DNA from: VRUE01 sp963748075
GTDB lineage: Bacteria > Actinomycetota > Thermoleophilia > Solirubrobacterales > 70-9
Direction: 5' to 3'
NCBI GenBank assembly: GCA_963748075.1
Contig: CAVVHQ010000028.1
Location: forward strand, 62,001-126,000
Length of the DNA: 64,000 nt
The first letter of the stretch is position 1, and each line of letters starts with the position of its first letter. The position numbers and the translations under genes are program-made. Shown here piece after piece: positions 7,477 through 19,365 of this stretch. The notes beneath the pieces were generated by a model. It had not been told where the DNA came from. It made no database searches and worked only from the letters and a program-made list of their open reading frames with translations.

Positions 7477-8755
7477 CTACTCGGTCGCCGCCGCGAAGGC
7501 CTCCTCGGCGCCGAGGAAGGGGGCGAGGGTGAGGTAGACGGCGAGTGGCACCATCTCGGCCAGCCGCTCGGCGCCCTTCTGCTTGACGTGGTCGTAGAAG
7601 AGCGCGTAGAGCGCCCCGCCGATCGCCTCGGAGGCGATCGGCAGCGTCTCGGGCTTCAGCTCGTAGCCCGGCGCCAGCAGACCCTCCATGCCTTCGGTCA
7701 CCACCTCGCGCTGCTCCAGCGCCCGCTTGCCCGCCGCGTACATCTCCACCGCGCCCAGCCGCGCGTACTCGGGCTCCCCGATGCCGAAGGTGAACATCTC
7801 CTCCTGGGTCCCCCGCACCGCGTGCTGCCAGTCGGTCGCCCGACGGAAGGCCGGCAGCGCCGCCGCCAGCATCTGCGCCGAGCCGCTGTCCAGCGCGGCC
7901 ACCGTCGCGTCCTCCTTGTTCGCGAAGTGCTCGTAGAAGGTGCGCTGCGAGGTCTTCGCCCGGTCGACCGCCTCGGCAACGGTCGCCTCCGGGTAGCCCT
8001 TCTCGGCGATCACCGCCGCCAGCGCCCGCAGGATCCGCTCCGGCGGGTTGGCGGAGGCCTGGCGCTCCTCGAAGGAGAGCGTCCGCGGCGCCCGCCGCCG
8101 GGGCGCCTTCAGCGGCCCCGGGGGCGGCGGGCAGGAGAAGACCCACTGCCACAGTTCCGGCGCCAGCCCGGGCAGCTCCTCCGCCTGGTCGCGGTAGAGC
8201 CGTTTGTGGATCACCTTCTGCACCCCGCCGACGATCGCCCGCACCAGCCAGGAGGGAGTCCCCTCGTGGCCGGGCGTGCGCTCCAAGCAGCCCCCCGACC
8301 AGCTCCTCGAAGGCGTCCATCGTGCGGTCGACCAGCGCCACCCCCTGCGGTCCGGCGGCGTAGATCTCCACGAAGCACATCTTCGCCGCCGCCGACTGGC
8401 GCGTGATCGCCTCGATCAGCGCTTCGAACGCTCGCTGCCCGGCTTCCGGGTCGGCCGCGGGCTCGTCCCCGCCGACCATCGCCAGCGCAGGCTCGACCAG
8501 CGACTCGATCGCCGCCAGGAAGCACGCCTGCTTGTCCTCGAAGTGGCGGTAGAAGGCGCTGCGCGAGACCCCCGAGAGCTTCACCAGGTCGGCCACGGTG
8601 GTCGCCTCGTAGCCGTTCTCGGCCACCGTCGCGACCATCGCCGCGAACAGCCTCTCGCGCTGGTTGCGCTCGGCCTCCTCGGGCGGCGTCCCGCGGCCCG
8701 GCCGCAGCATCCTCCCCCGCAGCTCGCTCGAGTCCCCCCAGGGCGTCAGCACCAT
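7477..8755 (-). CDS. Tandem TetR regulator, two HTH domains in one protein, split by a frameshift
   Basis: The first half (from ATG 8755) is a TetR HTH, with TTVADLVKLSGVSRSAFYRHFEDKQ near residue 52, followed by a helical sensor domain. It continues in a different frame from about 8286 with a second TetR HTH (TVAEAVDRAKTSQRTFYEHFANKED) and a second sensor domain ending at 7477. Dropping one G from the six-G run (plus-strand C at 8291-8296) joins the halves into one protein of about 425 aa: EELVGG, then CLERTPGHEGTP. The break is either a sequencing error, a slippery or phase-variable tract, or a real mutation. A -10-like TATCGT lies nine nt before ATG 8755. The genes downstream are DUF2600 and uppS. 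Confidence 0.75.
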
Positions 8756-8944
8756 CGCCGCCGCACGATATCCGGGCTCGCGGGCGTTCCACTTCGCGAG
8801 CGGACAGGAATTTCCCAGCGGTACGTCCGCGACCCGGTGCAGGCTTGAGGCAGTGGACCCTCACGGCAGTGCTCAAACCGCATTATAGAGCACGATACCG
8901 GTGTTCTCCAGCAACTGGGCGGGAGGACAAATAGCACAGTTCCT

Positions 8945-8973
8945 TGACAACCCGGTCTGTCTGTGTTCCAATA
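8945..8973 (+). promoter_or_regulatory. Promoter with copy C of the shared TetR-like motif
   Basis: A perfect -35 TTGACA (8945-8950), a 17-nt spacer and TCCAAT (8968-8973). The spacer reads ACCCGGTCTGTCTGTGT, closely matching copy A (4877-4906) and copy B (5464-5484). It lies between the divergent TetR gene and the secreted-protein gene at 9131, an ideal place for autoregulation and control of the secreted protein. Confidence 0.65.
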
Positions 8974-8975
8974 CC

Positions 8976-9130
8976 GCCAGCCTGGCGGAACGGGCATCCC
9001 CCTCGGGGGAGGGCATCTGTTCCAAAGGGCGGGAGAGATAAACGGGCCCGACGGCCCCGGTCAGGGGACCAGGCGAGAAGCCGGTCAGGCGGGGGACGAC
9101 GGGCCAAGGGATACAGAGGAGAAGAGCTAC
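8976..9130 (+). promoter_or_regulatory. Long structured 5' leader of the secreted-protein gene
   Basis: About 150 nt separate the promoter from GTG 9131. Hairpins visible are CCGCCAG-C-CTGGCGG (8976-8990), CCCCC-TC-GGGGG (9000-9011) inside a larger GGAAC/GTTCC pairing, and GGGCC-CGAC-GGCCC. A direct repeat CCGGTCAGG occurs at about 9057 and 9082. An AGAGGAG ribosome-binding site lies about 10 nt before the start. No known riboswitch class is recognised. Confidence 0.45.
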
Positions 9131-11227
9131 GTGAGACGCCACGCGAAAGCATCGTTTGCGGGATCGACCCTGGGCAGCGGCATCCGCCGCGGCCGCCTCG
9201 GCTTGGTCTGTCTCTGCGTCCTCGGCCTCGCCGCCTTCCTTGGGAGTAGTGCGCCCTCTGCCGGCGCCCAAGCCTGCCCCAACGAAGCCTTCCGCAGCGG
9301 CCCCTCCGCCAACCTCCCCGACTGTCGCGCCTACGAGATGGTGACGCCGGTCGACATGGAAGGGCAGGAGGTTAGTGCCAACGCTGCCAGCGCCGCGCCC
9401 GCCCCGACCGCGTCCCTAGACGGGAATACGGTCGCCTGGGCGGCGCTGGGCACGTTCGGAGAAGCCCCTTCGAGTCCCGGCAACAGCACGTACCTCTCCC
9501 GGCGGGGCGCGAACTGGAGCAGCCAGAGCATCAGTCCCCCGGTCGACCCGTATGCGTTCCTCGTCCTCCTCGGGGGCCAGGGGTTCACCGAAGACCTCGC
9601 CAAGTGGGTAAACGAAAGCCCGCAGGAACCGCCCATCACCCCCGATGCCGAACCCAATAGCCCCAACCTCTATGTGCGGGACAACTCCAACGACTCCGCC
9701 CGGCTGCTGTCCGTGGGAATGCCGGCGAACATATCGGGAATCGAAATCTTCCGGGCCTACGGAATGTCGGCTGACGCCGGCCACGTGGTCTTCTCCTATC
9801 CCCCGTTCGCCGGATTCCCCATCGAAGTGCCTGTTGAATTGACCGGCTGTGATCACGCCCCGGGCCTAGCAGGCTTGTGTGACTGGAACGCGACGACGGG
9901 GGCGCTCAGCCCGGTTGCCGGCGCAGGCGCCACGGGCTCTGTCAGCCTCGCTCAGGGAAATTTCCGCCACCCGGTCTCCGCGGACGGCTCGCGGATCTTC
10001 TTCACAGGCGGCGGGGGCGGGTGCGGCCTTTGCGTCCGCATCAACGCCGCCACCACGCAACTGATCAGCGAAACGGGCGCCTTCTGGATCGCCAGCAGCG
10101 ACGGTTCGCATGCCTACATCACCGAGGGCGGCGACCTCAAACGCTACGACATCGCCACTGAAGAACTGACCAATCTCACCGGGGGAGGAGGCGAAGTGAA
10201 AGGTGTGCTGGGCGCCTCCAGCGACGGCTCGCGGGTCTACTTCGTCGCCAGGAAGGAACTCGCTCCGGGTGCGACGGCCGGCGAAAACAACCTCTACCTG
10301 TGGACCGAAGGCGCCGGCTTCACATTCATCGCCACCGGGAACGAAAGCGCCCCCTTCAAAGCGAACTACACGCCGGGCACCCTCAGTGAGCCGAATTCCC
10401 GTGTCACCCCGGACGGGATGCACGTCGCCTTCCAGGCGACCAACAGCCTCACCGGCTTCCCCGACAACGGCGAATCCGAGGCCTACCTCTACAGCGCCGC
10501 GACGGGCGAACTGGTTTGCGCCTCCTGCAACGTCGCAGAACCGACCTCTGGCGCCTTCATCGAAGGAGGATCTGGCTTCAATATCGGGCGTCTGTCGCGC
10601 AACCTCTCTGACGACGGCGCCCACCTCTTCTTCTACACGAAAGAAGCGCTGGTGCCGGAGGACACCAACGGCCTGGGGGACGTCTACGAGTACGAAGCGG
10701 CAAGCGGCGAAGTGGCGCTGATCTCGCCCGGCACCGACAACTGCTCCTACTGCGGGGGCTTGAACGACTGGTTCGGAGACGCGAGCGCGAGCGGCAACGA
10801 CGCGCTCTTCTGGTCGCGCGAACAGCTGGTCCCGGTCGATCAGGACGAAGTCCTCGACATCTTCGACGCGCGGGTGGGCGGCGGCCTCGCCTCCCAGCAC
10901 CCTTCGTCGGCGCCGCCCTGCACGGGCGACGCCTGCCGCAGCGCAACGAGTCCCATCCCCAGCCAGGCAAGCGCCGCCTCGGCCGGCTTGGTCGGCAAGG
11001 GCAACCTGTCCCAGAAGCAGAACTGCAACAAGCTGGGCCGCGAAGCGAAGAAGCTCAGCAACCGCGCCAAGCGGCTGCGCAAGAACGCCAAGCAGGCCCA
11101 GCGCAACGGCAAGTCCGGCCTCGCCAAGAAGCGCAACAAGAAGGCCAACCGTCTGGCAAAGCAGGCCAGGAACAAGAGCAAGAGCGCCAAGAAGTGTAGG
11201 AAGGCCAACCGGAGGGCGAGCAAATGA
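9131..11227 (+). CDS. Secreted WD40/TolB-like beta-propeller protein with a basic C-terminal tail
   Basis: 698 aa from GTG 9131, chosen for the AGAGGAG element upstream and the signal peptide that starts about 20 residues in (LGLVCLCVLGLAAFLG, cleavage near SAGAQA). The mature part has repeated blade-like units containing DGSRIFF, DGSHAYI, DGSRVYFVAR, DGMHVAFQ, DGAHLFFYT and NDALFW, in the style of WD40/TolB propellers, with YLWTEG and YLYSAATGEL strands between. The last 70 residues are almost wholly Lys/Arg/Asn/Ala helix (for example KKLSNRAKRLRKNAKQAQRN) and could bind polyanionic wall polymers. Its stop lies 59 nt before the next gene. Ligand unknown; a surface or wall protein is the best guess. 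Confidence 0.75.
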   Translation: MRRHAKASFAGSTLGSGIRRGRLGLVCLCVLGLAAFLGSSAPSAGAQACPNEAFRSGPSANLPDCRAYEMVTPVDMEGQEVSANAASAAPAPTASLDGNTVAWAALGTFGEAPSSPGNSTYLSRRGANWSSQSISPPVDPYAFLVLLGGQGFTEDLAKWVNESPQEPPITPDAEPNSPNLYVRDNSNDSARLLSVGMPANISGIEIFRAYGMSADAGHVVFSYPPFAGFPIEVPVELTGCDHAPGLAGLCDWNATTGALSPVAGAGATGSVSLAQGNFRHPVSADGSRIFFTGGGGGCGLCVRINAATTQLISETGAFWIASSDGSHAYITEGGDLKRYDIATEELTNLTGGGGEVKGVLGASSDGSRVYFVARKELAPGATAGENNLYLWTEGAGFTFIATGNESAPFKANYTPGTLSEPNSRVTPDGMHVAFQATNSLTGFPDNGESEAYLYSAATGELVCASCNVAEPTSGAFIEGGSGFNIGRLSRNLSDDGAHLFFYTKEALVPEDTNGLGDVYEYEAASGEVALISPGTDNCSYCGGLNDWFGDASASGNDALFWSREQLVPVDQDEVLDIFDARVGGGLASQHPSSAPPCTGDACRSATSPIPSQASAASAGLVGKGNLSQKQNCNKLGREAKKLSNRAKRLRKNAKQAQRNGKSGLAKKRNKKANRLAKQARNKSKSAKKCRKANRRASK

Positions 11228-11286
11228 TCGGGCACCCAGCAAAGCAGCGAAGCGAGACCTCAATCGTGGACAAGGAGAGAGCACAG

Positions 11287-14049
11287 ATGAAGGCCCCGAG
11301 CATCGCCCATCGCAACCTGCCGCGCTTCCTCGGCGCCCTCGCGGCAGCCGCCGCGTTGATCCTGGCGCTCGGTGCGGGCAGCGCCGGCGCGGCCGCCGTA
11401 GGGCCTTTCGGGATCGAAAACTTCGACGGCGAAGTGATCGAAGAAGGTGGCGAACCGGCCACCCAGGCCGGCAGCCACCCCTACGAAGCGACCACCGAAT
11501 TCGATGTCCTCCAGCATGAAGAGGAAGGGTTCTGCTTCGAACCAATATTTTTTGTCTGCGAAATTCCGAACCAGCAATTCAAAGACGTCGAGCTGAAGCT
11601 CCCCGTCGGCTTCCTCGGCAACCCGAATGCGGTGCCCACCTGTCCGCTAGGTGACTTCGCGAGAGGTGTGATTTTTCCAGGGGGTACAGCCTCTTGTCCG
11701 CCAGACTCGGCGATCGGCACGGTCGTGCTCAGGGGCAACGTGGCTGGTCAATTGCCTTTGCCCACGCTCGTCTACAACCTGAAGCCCGGCCCTAACGAAC
11801 CCGCCAAGTTCGGCTTCAGGGCGGCGTTCACGTCGGTCCCCATTCACGCGACGATTGCGGTTCGACCCGGGGGCGAATACGGGTTGACGACCACGATCCC
11901 CGATGTCTCGCAGCTGGCACCGGTCGTCGGCAACGAACTTCGCCTCTGGGGAGTGCCCGGCGATCCCAGCCACGACGAAGCACGGGGCTGCGGCCCTGTG
12001 GCGTGCGGCGGCGGACAAGAACCGATCCCCTTCGGAGGACCGGTTCTGCCCTTCCTCAGCAATCCGACCTCCTGCCCCGGGCCGGTCGCCACGACCATAC
12101 GGATGAACTCCTGGCAGGAACAGGGCAACTACCAGGAAGCCAGCTTCCTCACCCACAACGCCGCCATGGAACCGGTCGGGGCGGACGGCTGCGACAAACT
12201 GCAGTTCGACCCGTCGCTCCAAGTGCAATCGGAACCGCCCAGCGCGGCGCAGCCGACCGCGATCAGCGCCACGGTGCACGTCCCCCAGCGCAACCAGCTT
12301 CCCGAAGGCCTGATCACCTCGCACCTGAGAAAAGCGGTGGTCACCATGCCGCAGGGAGTGACGATCAACGCCTCCGCGTCGAATGGCCTCGGCGCCTGCA
12401 GCGAGGCGCAGTTCGGGCAAACCAGCCCCGAACCGGCGAGCTGCCCTGAGGACTCGAAGATCGGCACGGGAGAAGTCGTCACCCCGTTGCTCGAACAGCC
12501 GATGACCGGGCCGCTCTACCAGGCCCAGCCGGGCTCCAACCCGTTCGGCAACCTGCTGGCGGTCTACATGGAGGTCGAGGGGCAGGGGGTGAGGGTGAAG
12601 CTGGCCGGCAAGATCGACCTCGACCCCAACACCGGCCAGGTCACCGCGACCTTCGACAACAACCCGCAGGTGCCGTTCGACGACTTCAAGCTGAACTTCT
12701 TCAAAGGAGTGCTGACCAACCCGACCGGCTGCGGCGATAAGACCTACACGGGCGCCTTTACCTCCTGGTCGGGCGGCCCGGTCGTCAACACGACCGACTC
12801 GTTCTCGATCAACCAGAACTGCGCCACGGGCGGCTTCAACCCGAGCTTTACTGCCGGCAGCACCAACCCGGTGGCGGGCGACTACGCGCCGTTTTCCATC
12901 GACGTGGCGCGCAACGACGGCGACCAGAACGTCGCCGCGATCGGCGTCGTCCTGCCGAAGGGCCTCTCGGCGAAGCTGGCCGGGGTGCCGCTTTGCCCGG
13001 AGGCGAACACCGCCTCGGCAAGCTGCCCGGCCACCAGCCAGATCGGGCGGATAAACATCGCCGCCGGCTCGGGCCCGGAACCGGCCTGGGTGCCCCAGCC
13101 CGGCAAGGAGCCGACCGCGGCCTACTTGGCCGGCCCCTACAAAGGCCAGCCCTACAGCCTGGTGTTGAAAGTGCCGGTGCAGGCGGGCCCCTTCAACCTG
13201 GGCACGGCGGTGGTGCGCGCGGCGATCCACATCGACCCGGTCAGCGCGCAGCTCACGATCACCTCCGACAAAACGATCCCGCAGCTCCTGCAGGGGGTGC
13301 CGCTCACCTACCGCCGTATCCAGGTGATCGTCGACCGGCCCGGGTTCACGCTCAACCCGACCAACTGCAAGGCGACGGCGGTCGCCTCGACGATCGTCTC
13401 CGACACCGGAGCGGCGGCCACCCCGGCCTCGCGCTTCCAGGTCGGCTCCTGCGGCAACCTCGGCCTGAAGCCGAAGCTCTACACCCGGATCTGGGGCAAG
13501 ACCAACCGCGGCGCGCACCCGAAGCTCCGCGCGGTGCTCCAGCCGCGCAAGGGCGATGCCAACCTGGGCCGCATCGCGCTCACCCTGCCGCGCTCGGAGT
13601 TCCTCGACCAGGCCCACATCAAGACGATCTGCACCAGGGTGCAGTTCGCCGCCAGCGCCTGCCCGGCCGACTCGGTCTACGGCTACGCGAAGGCGTTCTC
13701 GCCGCTGCTCGACGGGATCGTGCAGGGCCCGGTCTACCTGCGCAGCTCCAACAACAAGCTGCCCGACCTGGTGGCAGACATGAGCGGCCAGGTCGACATC
13801 GACCTGGCCGGGCGGATCGACAGCGTCAACAAGGGCATTCGGACCACCTTCGAATCGCCCCCCGACGTGCCGGTCTCCAAGTTCATCCTCTACATGAAGG
13901 GCGGCGCCAAGGGCCTGTTGGTCAACAGCCGCAACATCTGCAACGCGACCTACCGCTCCAACGCCAACCTGCGCGGACAGAACGGGCGCAAGAAGACGCT
14001 GAAGCCGGTGCTGAAGAACAACCGCTGCAAGGGCAAGAAGAAGAAGTAG
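11287..14049 (+). CDS. Giant secreted Cys-module protein, paralog 1 (920 aa)
   Basis: Start ATG 11287 is preceded at 7 nt by AAGGAGAG, better than an in-frame start 63 nt upstream that would overlap the previous gene. A signal peptide covers residues 15-37 (FLGALAAAAALILALGAG). The mature protein contains four copies of a module of the form C-x(7-17)-[AS]-x-C-P-x-x-S-x-[IY]-G near residues 119, 369, 569 and 781 (for example SASCPATSQIGR and ASACPADSVYGY), each followed by a beta-rich stretch and a proline-rich loop such as LAGPYKGQPYSLVLKVP. The tail is Lys-rich (CKGKKKK). It is probably exported and disulfide-bonded. No enzyme motif is visible. It is a tandem duplicate of the gene at 14244. 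Confidence 0.75.
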   Translation: MKAPSIAHRNLPRFLGALAAAAALILALGAGSAGAAAVGPFGIENFDGEVIEEGGEPATQAGSHPYEATTEFDVLQHEEEGFCFEPIFFVCEIPNQQFKDVELKLPVGFLGNPNAVPTCPLGDFARGVIFPGGTASCPPDSAIGTVVLRGNVAGQLPLPTLVYNLKPGPNEPAKFGFRAAFTSVPIHATIAVRPGGEYGLTTTIPDVSQLAPVVGNELRLWGVPGDPSHDEARGCGPVACGGGQEPIPFGGPVLPFLSNPTSCPGPVATTIRMNSWQEQGNYQEASFLTHNAAMEPVGADGCDKLQFDPSLQVQSEPPSAAQPTAISATVHVPQRNQLPEGLITSHLRKAVVTMPQGVTINASASNGLGACSEAQFGQTSPEPASCPEDSKIGTGEVVTPLLEQPMTGPLYQAQPGSNPFGNLLAVYMEVEGQGVRVKLAGKIDLDPNTGQVTATFDNNPQVPFDDFKLNFFKGVLTNPTGCGDKTYTGAFTSWSGGPVVNTTDSFSINQNCATGGFNPSFTAGSTNPVAGDYAPFSIDVARNDGDQNVAAIGVVLPKGLSAKLAGVPLCPEANTASASCPATSQIGRINIAAGSGPEPAWVPQPGKEPTAAYLAGPYKGQPYSLVLKVPVQAGPFNLGTAVVRAAIHIDPVSAQLTITSDKTIPQLLQGVPLTYRRIQVIVDRPGFTLNPTNCKATAVASTIVSDTGAAATPASRFQVGSCGNLGLKPKLYTRIWGKTNRGAHPKLRAVLQPRKGDANLGRIALTLPRSEFLDQAHIKTICTRVQFAASACPADSVYGYAKAFSPLLDGIVQGPVYLRSSNNKLPDLVADMSGQVDIDLAGRIDSVNKGIRTTFESPPDVPVSKFILYMKGGAKGLLVNSRNICNATYRSNANLRGQNGRKKTLKPVLKNNRCKGKKKK
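11322..12150 (+). repeat. 829-bp near-identical direct repeat, copy 1
   Basis: The sequence is repeated at 14276-15104 (offset 2954) with only about 15 visible differences. It encodes the signal peptide and first 280 or so residues of the paralog. Beyond it the two genes drop abruptly to moderate similarity, a signature of recent duplication or gene conversion. Confidence 0.9.
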
Positions 14050-14100
14050 GGCGCAGCGCGGCCCAGCCGGCACGACCGGCACAGAGCACCCGATGGTCAG

Positions 14101-14133
14101 AGACCCGGCGGCCCCTCAGGGGCCGCCGGGTCT
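14101..14133 (+). terminator. Perfect 15-bp hairpin after paralog 1
   Basis: AGACCCGGCGGCCCC (14101-14115), loop TCA and the exact complement (14119-14133). It lies 51 nt after the stop. There is no U-tract, as is common for terminators of GC-rich actinobacteria. Confidence 0.75.
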
Positions 14134-14152
14134 ATCTACGGGCGATCCCGGT

Positions 14153-14181
14153 TTGAGTCGGAAGACGTCACCCGCTAGCCT
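14153..14181 (+). promoter_or_regulatory. Probable promoter of paralog 2
   Basis: TTGAGT (14153-14158), a 17-nt spacer and TAGCCT (14176-14181), placed after the terminator of paralog 1 and 62 nt before GTG 14244. This suggests the second paralog has its own promoter. Confidence 0.5.
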
Positions 14182-14243
14182 GAAGCACCCGACAGCGCGG
14201 GGGTGCCGGGGACAGGGACGGCGGGGACAAGAAGAGCGACTAG

Positions 14244-17231
<2,988 letters not shown>

Positions 17232-17621
17232 CCGACGATGCGAATGGACAGGTCTCCGATCTGCGCGGAGACGGCGGCTGGGGAGAGCCTCTCCCATAGG
17301 GCATCGTCGCCGATCCACTGCATCACATCGAAACGCCCGAGCCTGGTGCGCAGCACCCAATTGCCGCCGAGCGCGAGCGCGGCCGGGTCCAGGGGGTCGG
17401 GCAGCTCGCCCTCCCCGAACTCGTCGGCACCCTCGACTTCGGCCTCCAGCGCGGTAAGCACCTTGGACAGACGCGCCAGGTTCTCCGCGCCCGGAGATGG
17501 CACGACGTCAACGTCCCCCGTCGCCCTCACGTAGCCGTGGAAGCCAACCGCCACGCTGCCGATCAGGAGGAACTCGACATCTCTCTCGGCGAGAGCCGCG
17601 AGGATTCCCTCGATGTCGAGT

Positions 17622-17795
17622 TCAGGCACCGCGCCGGCGGCGCCCCGCCTCGGCGATCCTGGACATGGACTTCGATAGCTCGAAGACCTGCGTCATCCGT
17701 TGCTCAGGCGTGAGCTCAGGGTAGTCCCGCCGCAATGCGGCACGCTCCGCTGCTCCCTCCGGAGTCCAGTTCCCGGTTCGTTTCGTCTGCGCCAC
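17622..17795 (-). CDS. Small partner protein of the nucleotidyltransferase (57 aa)
   Basis: Start GTG 17795. A -10-like TACGGT ends six nt before it, within the palindrome ACCGT-AA-ACGGT (plus strand 17802-17813), an arrangement that suggests a leaderless, autoregulated transcript. The body ELTPEQRMTQVFELSKSMSRIAEAG resembles small helical proteins encoded upstream of NTases in actinobacteria. The end overlaps the NTase start by eight nt. It also overlaps the 5' end of the opposing integrase frame. Probably the antitoxin or accessory subunit; function inferred from context only. Confidence 0.6.
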   Translation of the reverse strand: MAQTKRTGNWTPEGAAERAALRRDYPELTPEQRMTQVFELSKSMSRIAEAGRRRRGA

Positions 17796-18916
17796 AGGCC
17801 AACCGTAAACGGTCCGCGGAGTTTGCGGTCGAGGGGGGCGAGATCGAGCCGCTGGGGGATTGGAGGGGCATGGGAGCGTCGCCGACTCTCGACTCCTTCG
17901 TGGCCGAGGTCTGGGCTCCGCGCGCTCGGCGCCGGCTGGCACCGAAGACGTGGGAGCGAGACGCGATCGTCTACCAGAAGCACATACGGCCCGCGCTCGG
18001 CGAGCGGCCGATGGCGAGCCTCGACGTTGAGGACCTGGTCGGCTGGCAGGACGGGCTCGAAGAGGCGGGCGTCGGCGCTCCGACGCTGATCAAGGCGATC
18101 GGCATTCTCTCCAGCATCTTCGGCGAGGCCGCGCGGCGGCCGCGCTCGACCGGCGTGCATGGCAACCCAGTTGCGCTGCTCGAGAGGCCGTCGGCGAAGC
18201 GCCGGCGCCGGCCGTTGGTCTGGGGCCCGGCGGCGGTCGAGCGCGTGCGCTTCGAGCTGGTCGCGAAGTCGCTGCGGGTCGGTCCCGCCAAGAAGGCGAT
18301 GGCGTGGCGTGACGGCCTGCTGGAGATGGCGGGTTGTCGGCCTGGCGAGGCCCTGGCGCTGCGCTGGGAGGACATCGGGCCCTCCCGCATTCGGATCTGC
18401 CGGACCCTAAGCGGTAAAGAGATCGTCGACGGAACCAAGACGGGTCGGGACCGCACGGCTCCGTTGCTGACGCCGCTGCAGGCCGACCTCGAGGCGCTAC
18501 GGGAGCTCAGTGACGATCCGGCCGACGCCTACCTGATCCGAACGCCCGCGGGCGGGCACTGGGTCGAGACCGACTGGCGCAACTACCGCGCGCGCCACTT
18601 CCGGCGGGCACTGCAACGGGTCGAAGAGGGGTGGGGCAGGTGGCGCGCTCGGCTGCCTCGCCCCGACGAGGTGCGCGAGAGCGTGGCAGGCCTCGCTGCC
18701 ACCCGGCCCTAAGACCTCGGCCGGCACACTCACTCGGCGCTGATGCTCGCGTCCGGCATCAGCCTTCAGCGCCTCGCTCGCATCCAGGGCCACGGCATTC
18801 GCGTTCTCGACGACGCCTACTCCGAGCAGCTCGCCGAGTTCGAGGAGCGCGGCGAGCGCATCGATCCGGTCGGCGAGATCGAAGCCGCGCGAGAGCTGGT
18901 CTGGGGATCGCGTTGA
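17735..18916 (+). pseudogene. Tyrosine recombinase/integrase with an in-frame TAA stop
   Basis: The N-terminal SAM-like core-binding domain (APKTWERDAIVYQKHIRPALG) and catalytic domain are clear: box I Arg in MAGCRPGEALALRWEDI, a beta-hairpin Lys in TKTGRDRT, and box II RHTHSALMLASGISLQRLARIQGHG with the nucleophile Tyr in DDAYSEQL. The frame is cut by TAA at 18710-18712 and continues open in the same frame to TGA 18914-18916, so one nonsense codon, probably from a Tyr codon before DL, destroys the gene. Box II also reads DLGRH rather than DLRH, one residue longer than usual. The true start is uncertain; ATG 17870 is an alternative to 17735. It lies next to tRNA-Thr, the probable attachment site. 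Confidence 0.8.
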
Positions 18917-19365
18917 CCGATCCCCGATCGCTCAATGCCGGCGACGTGTCGCATCCGCAGCAGCAGCGCCGCCGACGGGGTGACCTTGCCGCGGACGTAG
19001 GTGGAGAGCCGTGAGGCCGAGGTTCCGATCCGGGAGGCGAAATCGGTTTGGGAAAGGCCAGACCGATCCACCAGCTCGCGGACCTCGACTGCGACCGCCT
19101 CGCGCTCCGCGGACTCGGCGGTGTCGCGAGACCGCGCGATCGCTCGCTCGAACGCGACGGCGACTCCATACGGGCGGCTGTAGCTGAGCACCCCTTCGAC
19201 TCTGCGGGCGATCGGCCCCCACGGCTCCGCTTTGATCGCGGCTGCCAGGCGGCGCCAGTCGGCAAGCCCACCGCACTCGAGCGCCGTCTGGATCGCCTCC
19301 AGCGGCCACGCGGATACCGGATCCGCCGGCGAGACGTCGACGTTGCGAAACGTCAGCGTGGTCAT
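18817..19365 (-). CDS. XRE-family HTH protein, probable antitoxin
   Basis: 182 aa from ATG 19365, whose first bases overlap the stop of the upstream nucleotidyltransferase (ATGA). The helical N-terminus (ADWRRLAAAIKAEPWGPIARRVEGVLSYSRPYGVA) is followed near residue 115 by a clear HTH: LVDRSGLSQTDFASRIGTSASRLSTYVRGKVTPSAALLLRM. The layout, a DNA-binding antitoxin behind an AbiEii-like NTase, is typical. The last 35 residues (from about GIERSG) have little structure and run antisense over the end of the integrase remnant, so the natural C-terminus may have been replaced. It probably binds the palindrome at 19957-19972. Confidence 0.75.
   Translation of the reverse strand: MTTLTFRNVDVSPADPVSAWPLEAIQTALECGGLADWRRLAAAIKAEPWGPIARRVEGVLSYSRPYGVAVAFERAIARSRDTAESAEREAVAVEVRELVDRSGLSQTDFASRIGTSASRLSTYVRGKVTPSAALLLRMRHVAGIERSGIGQRDPQTSSRAASISPTGSMRSPRSSNSASCSE

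Noticed and set aside
8211..8876. A minus-strand frame of 221 codons starting at 8876
   Set aside because: It is the shifted shadow of the first TetR half, with Arg/Gly-rich nonsense composition.
11224..11286. An earlier start for paralog 1 at 11224
   Set aside because: It would overlap the previous gene and place 21 non-signal residues before the signal peptide; ATG 11287 has a strong ribosome-binding site.
18710..18712. Stop-codon read-through as a regulated feature of the integrase
   Set aside because: TAA is the strongest stop, there is no stimulatory structure I can point to, and the HxxR box is also altered; decay is simpler.
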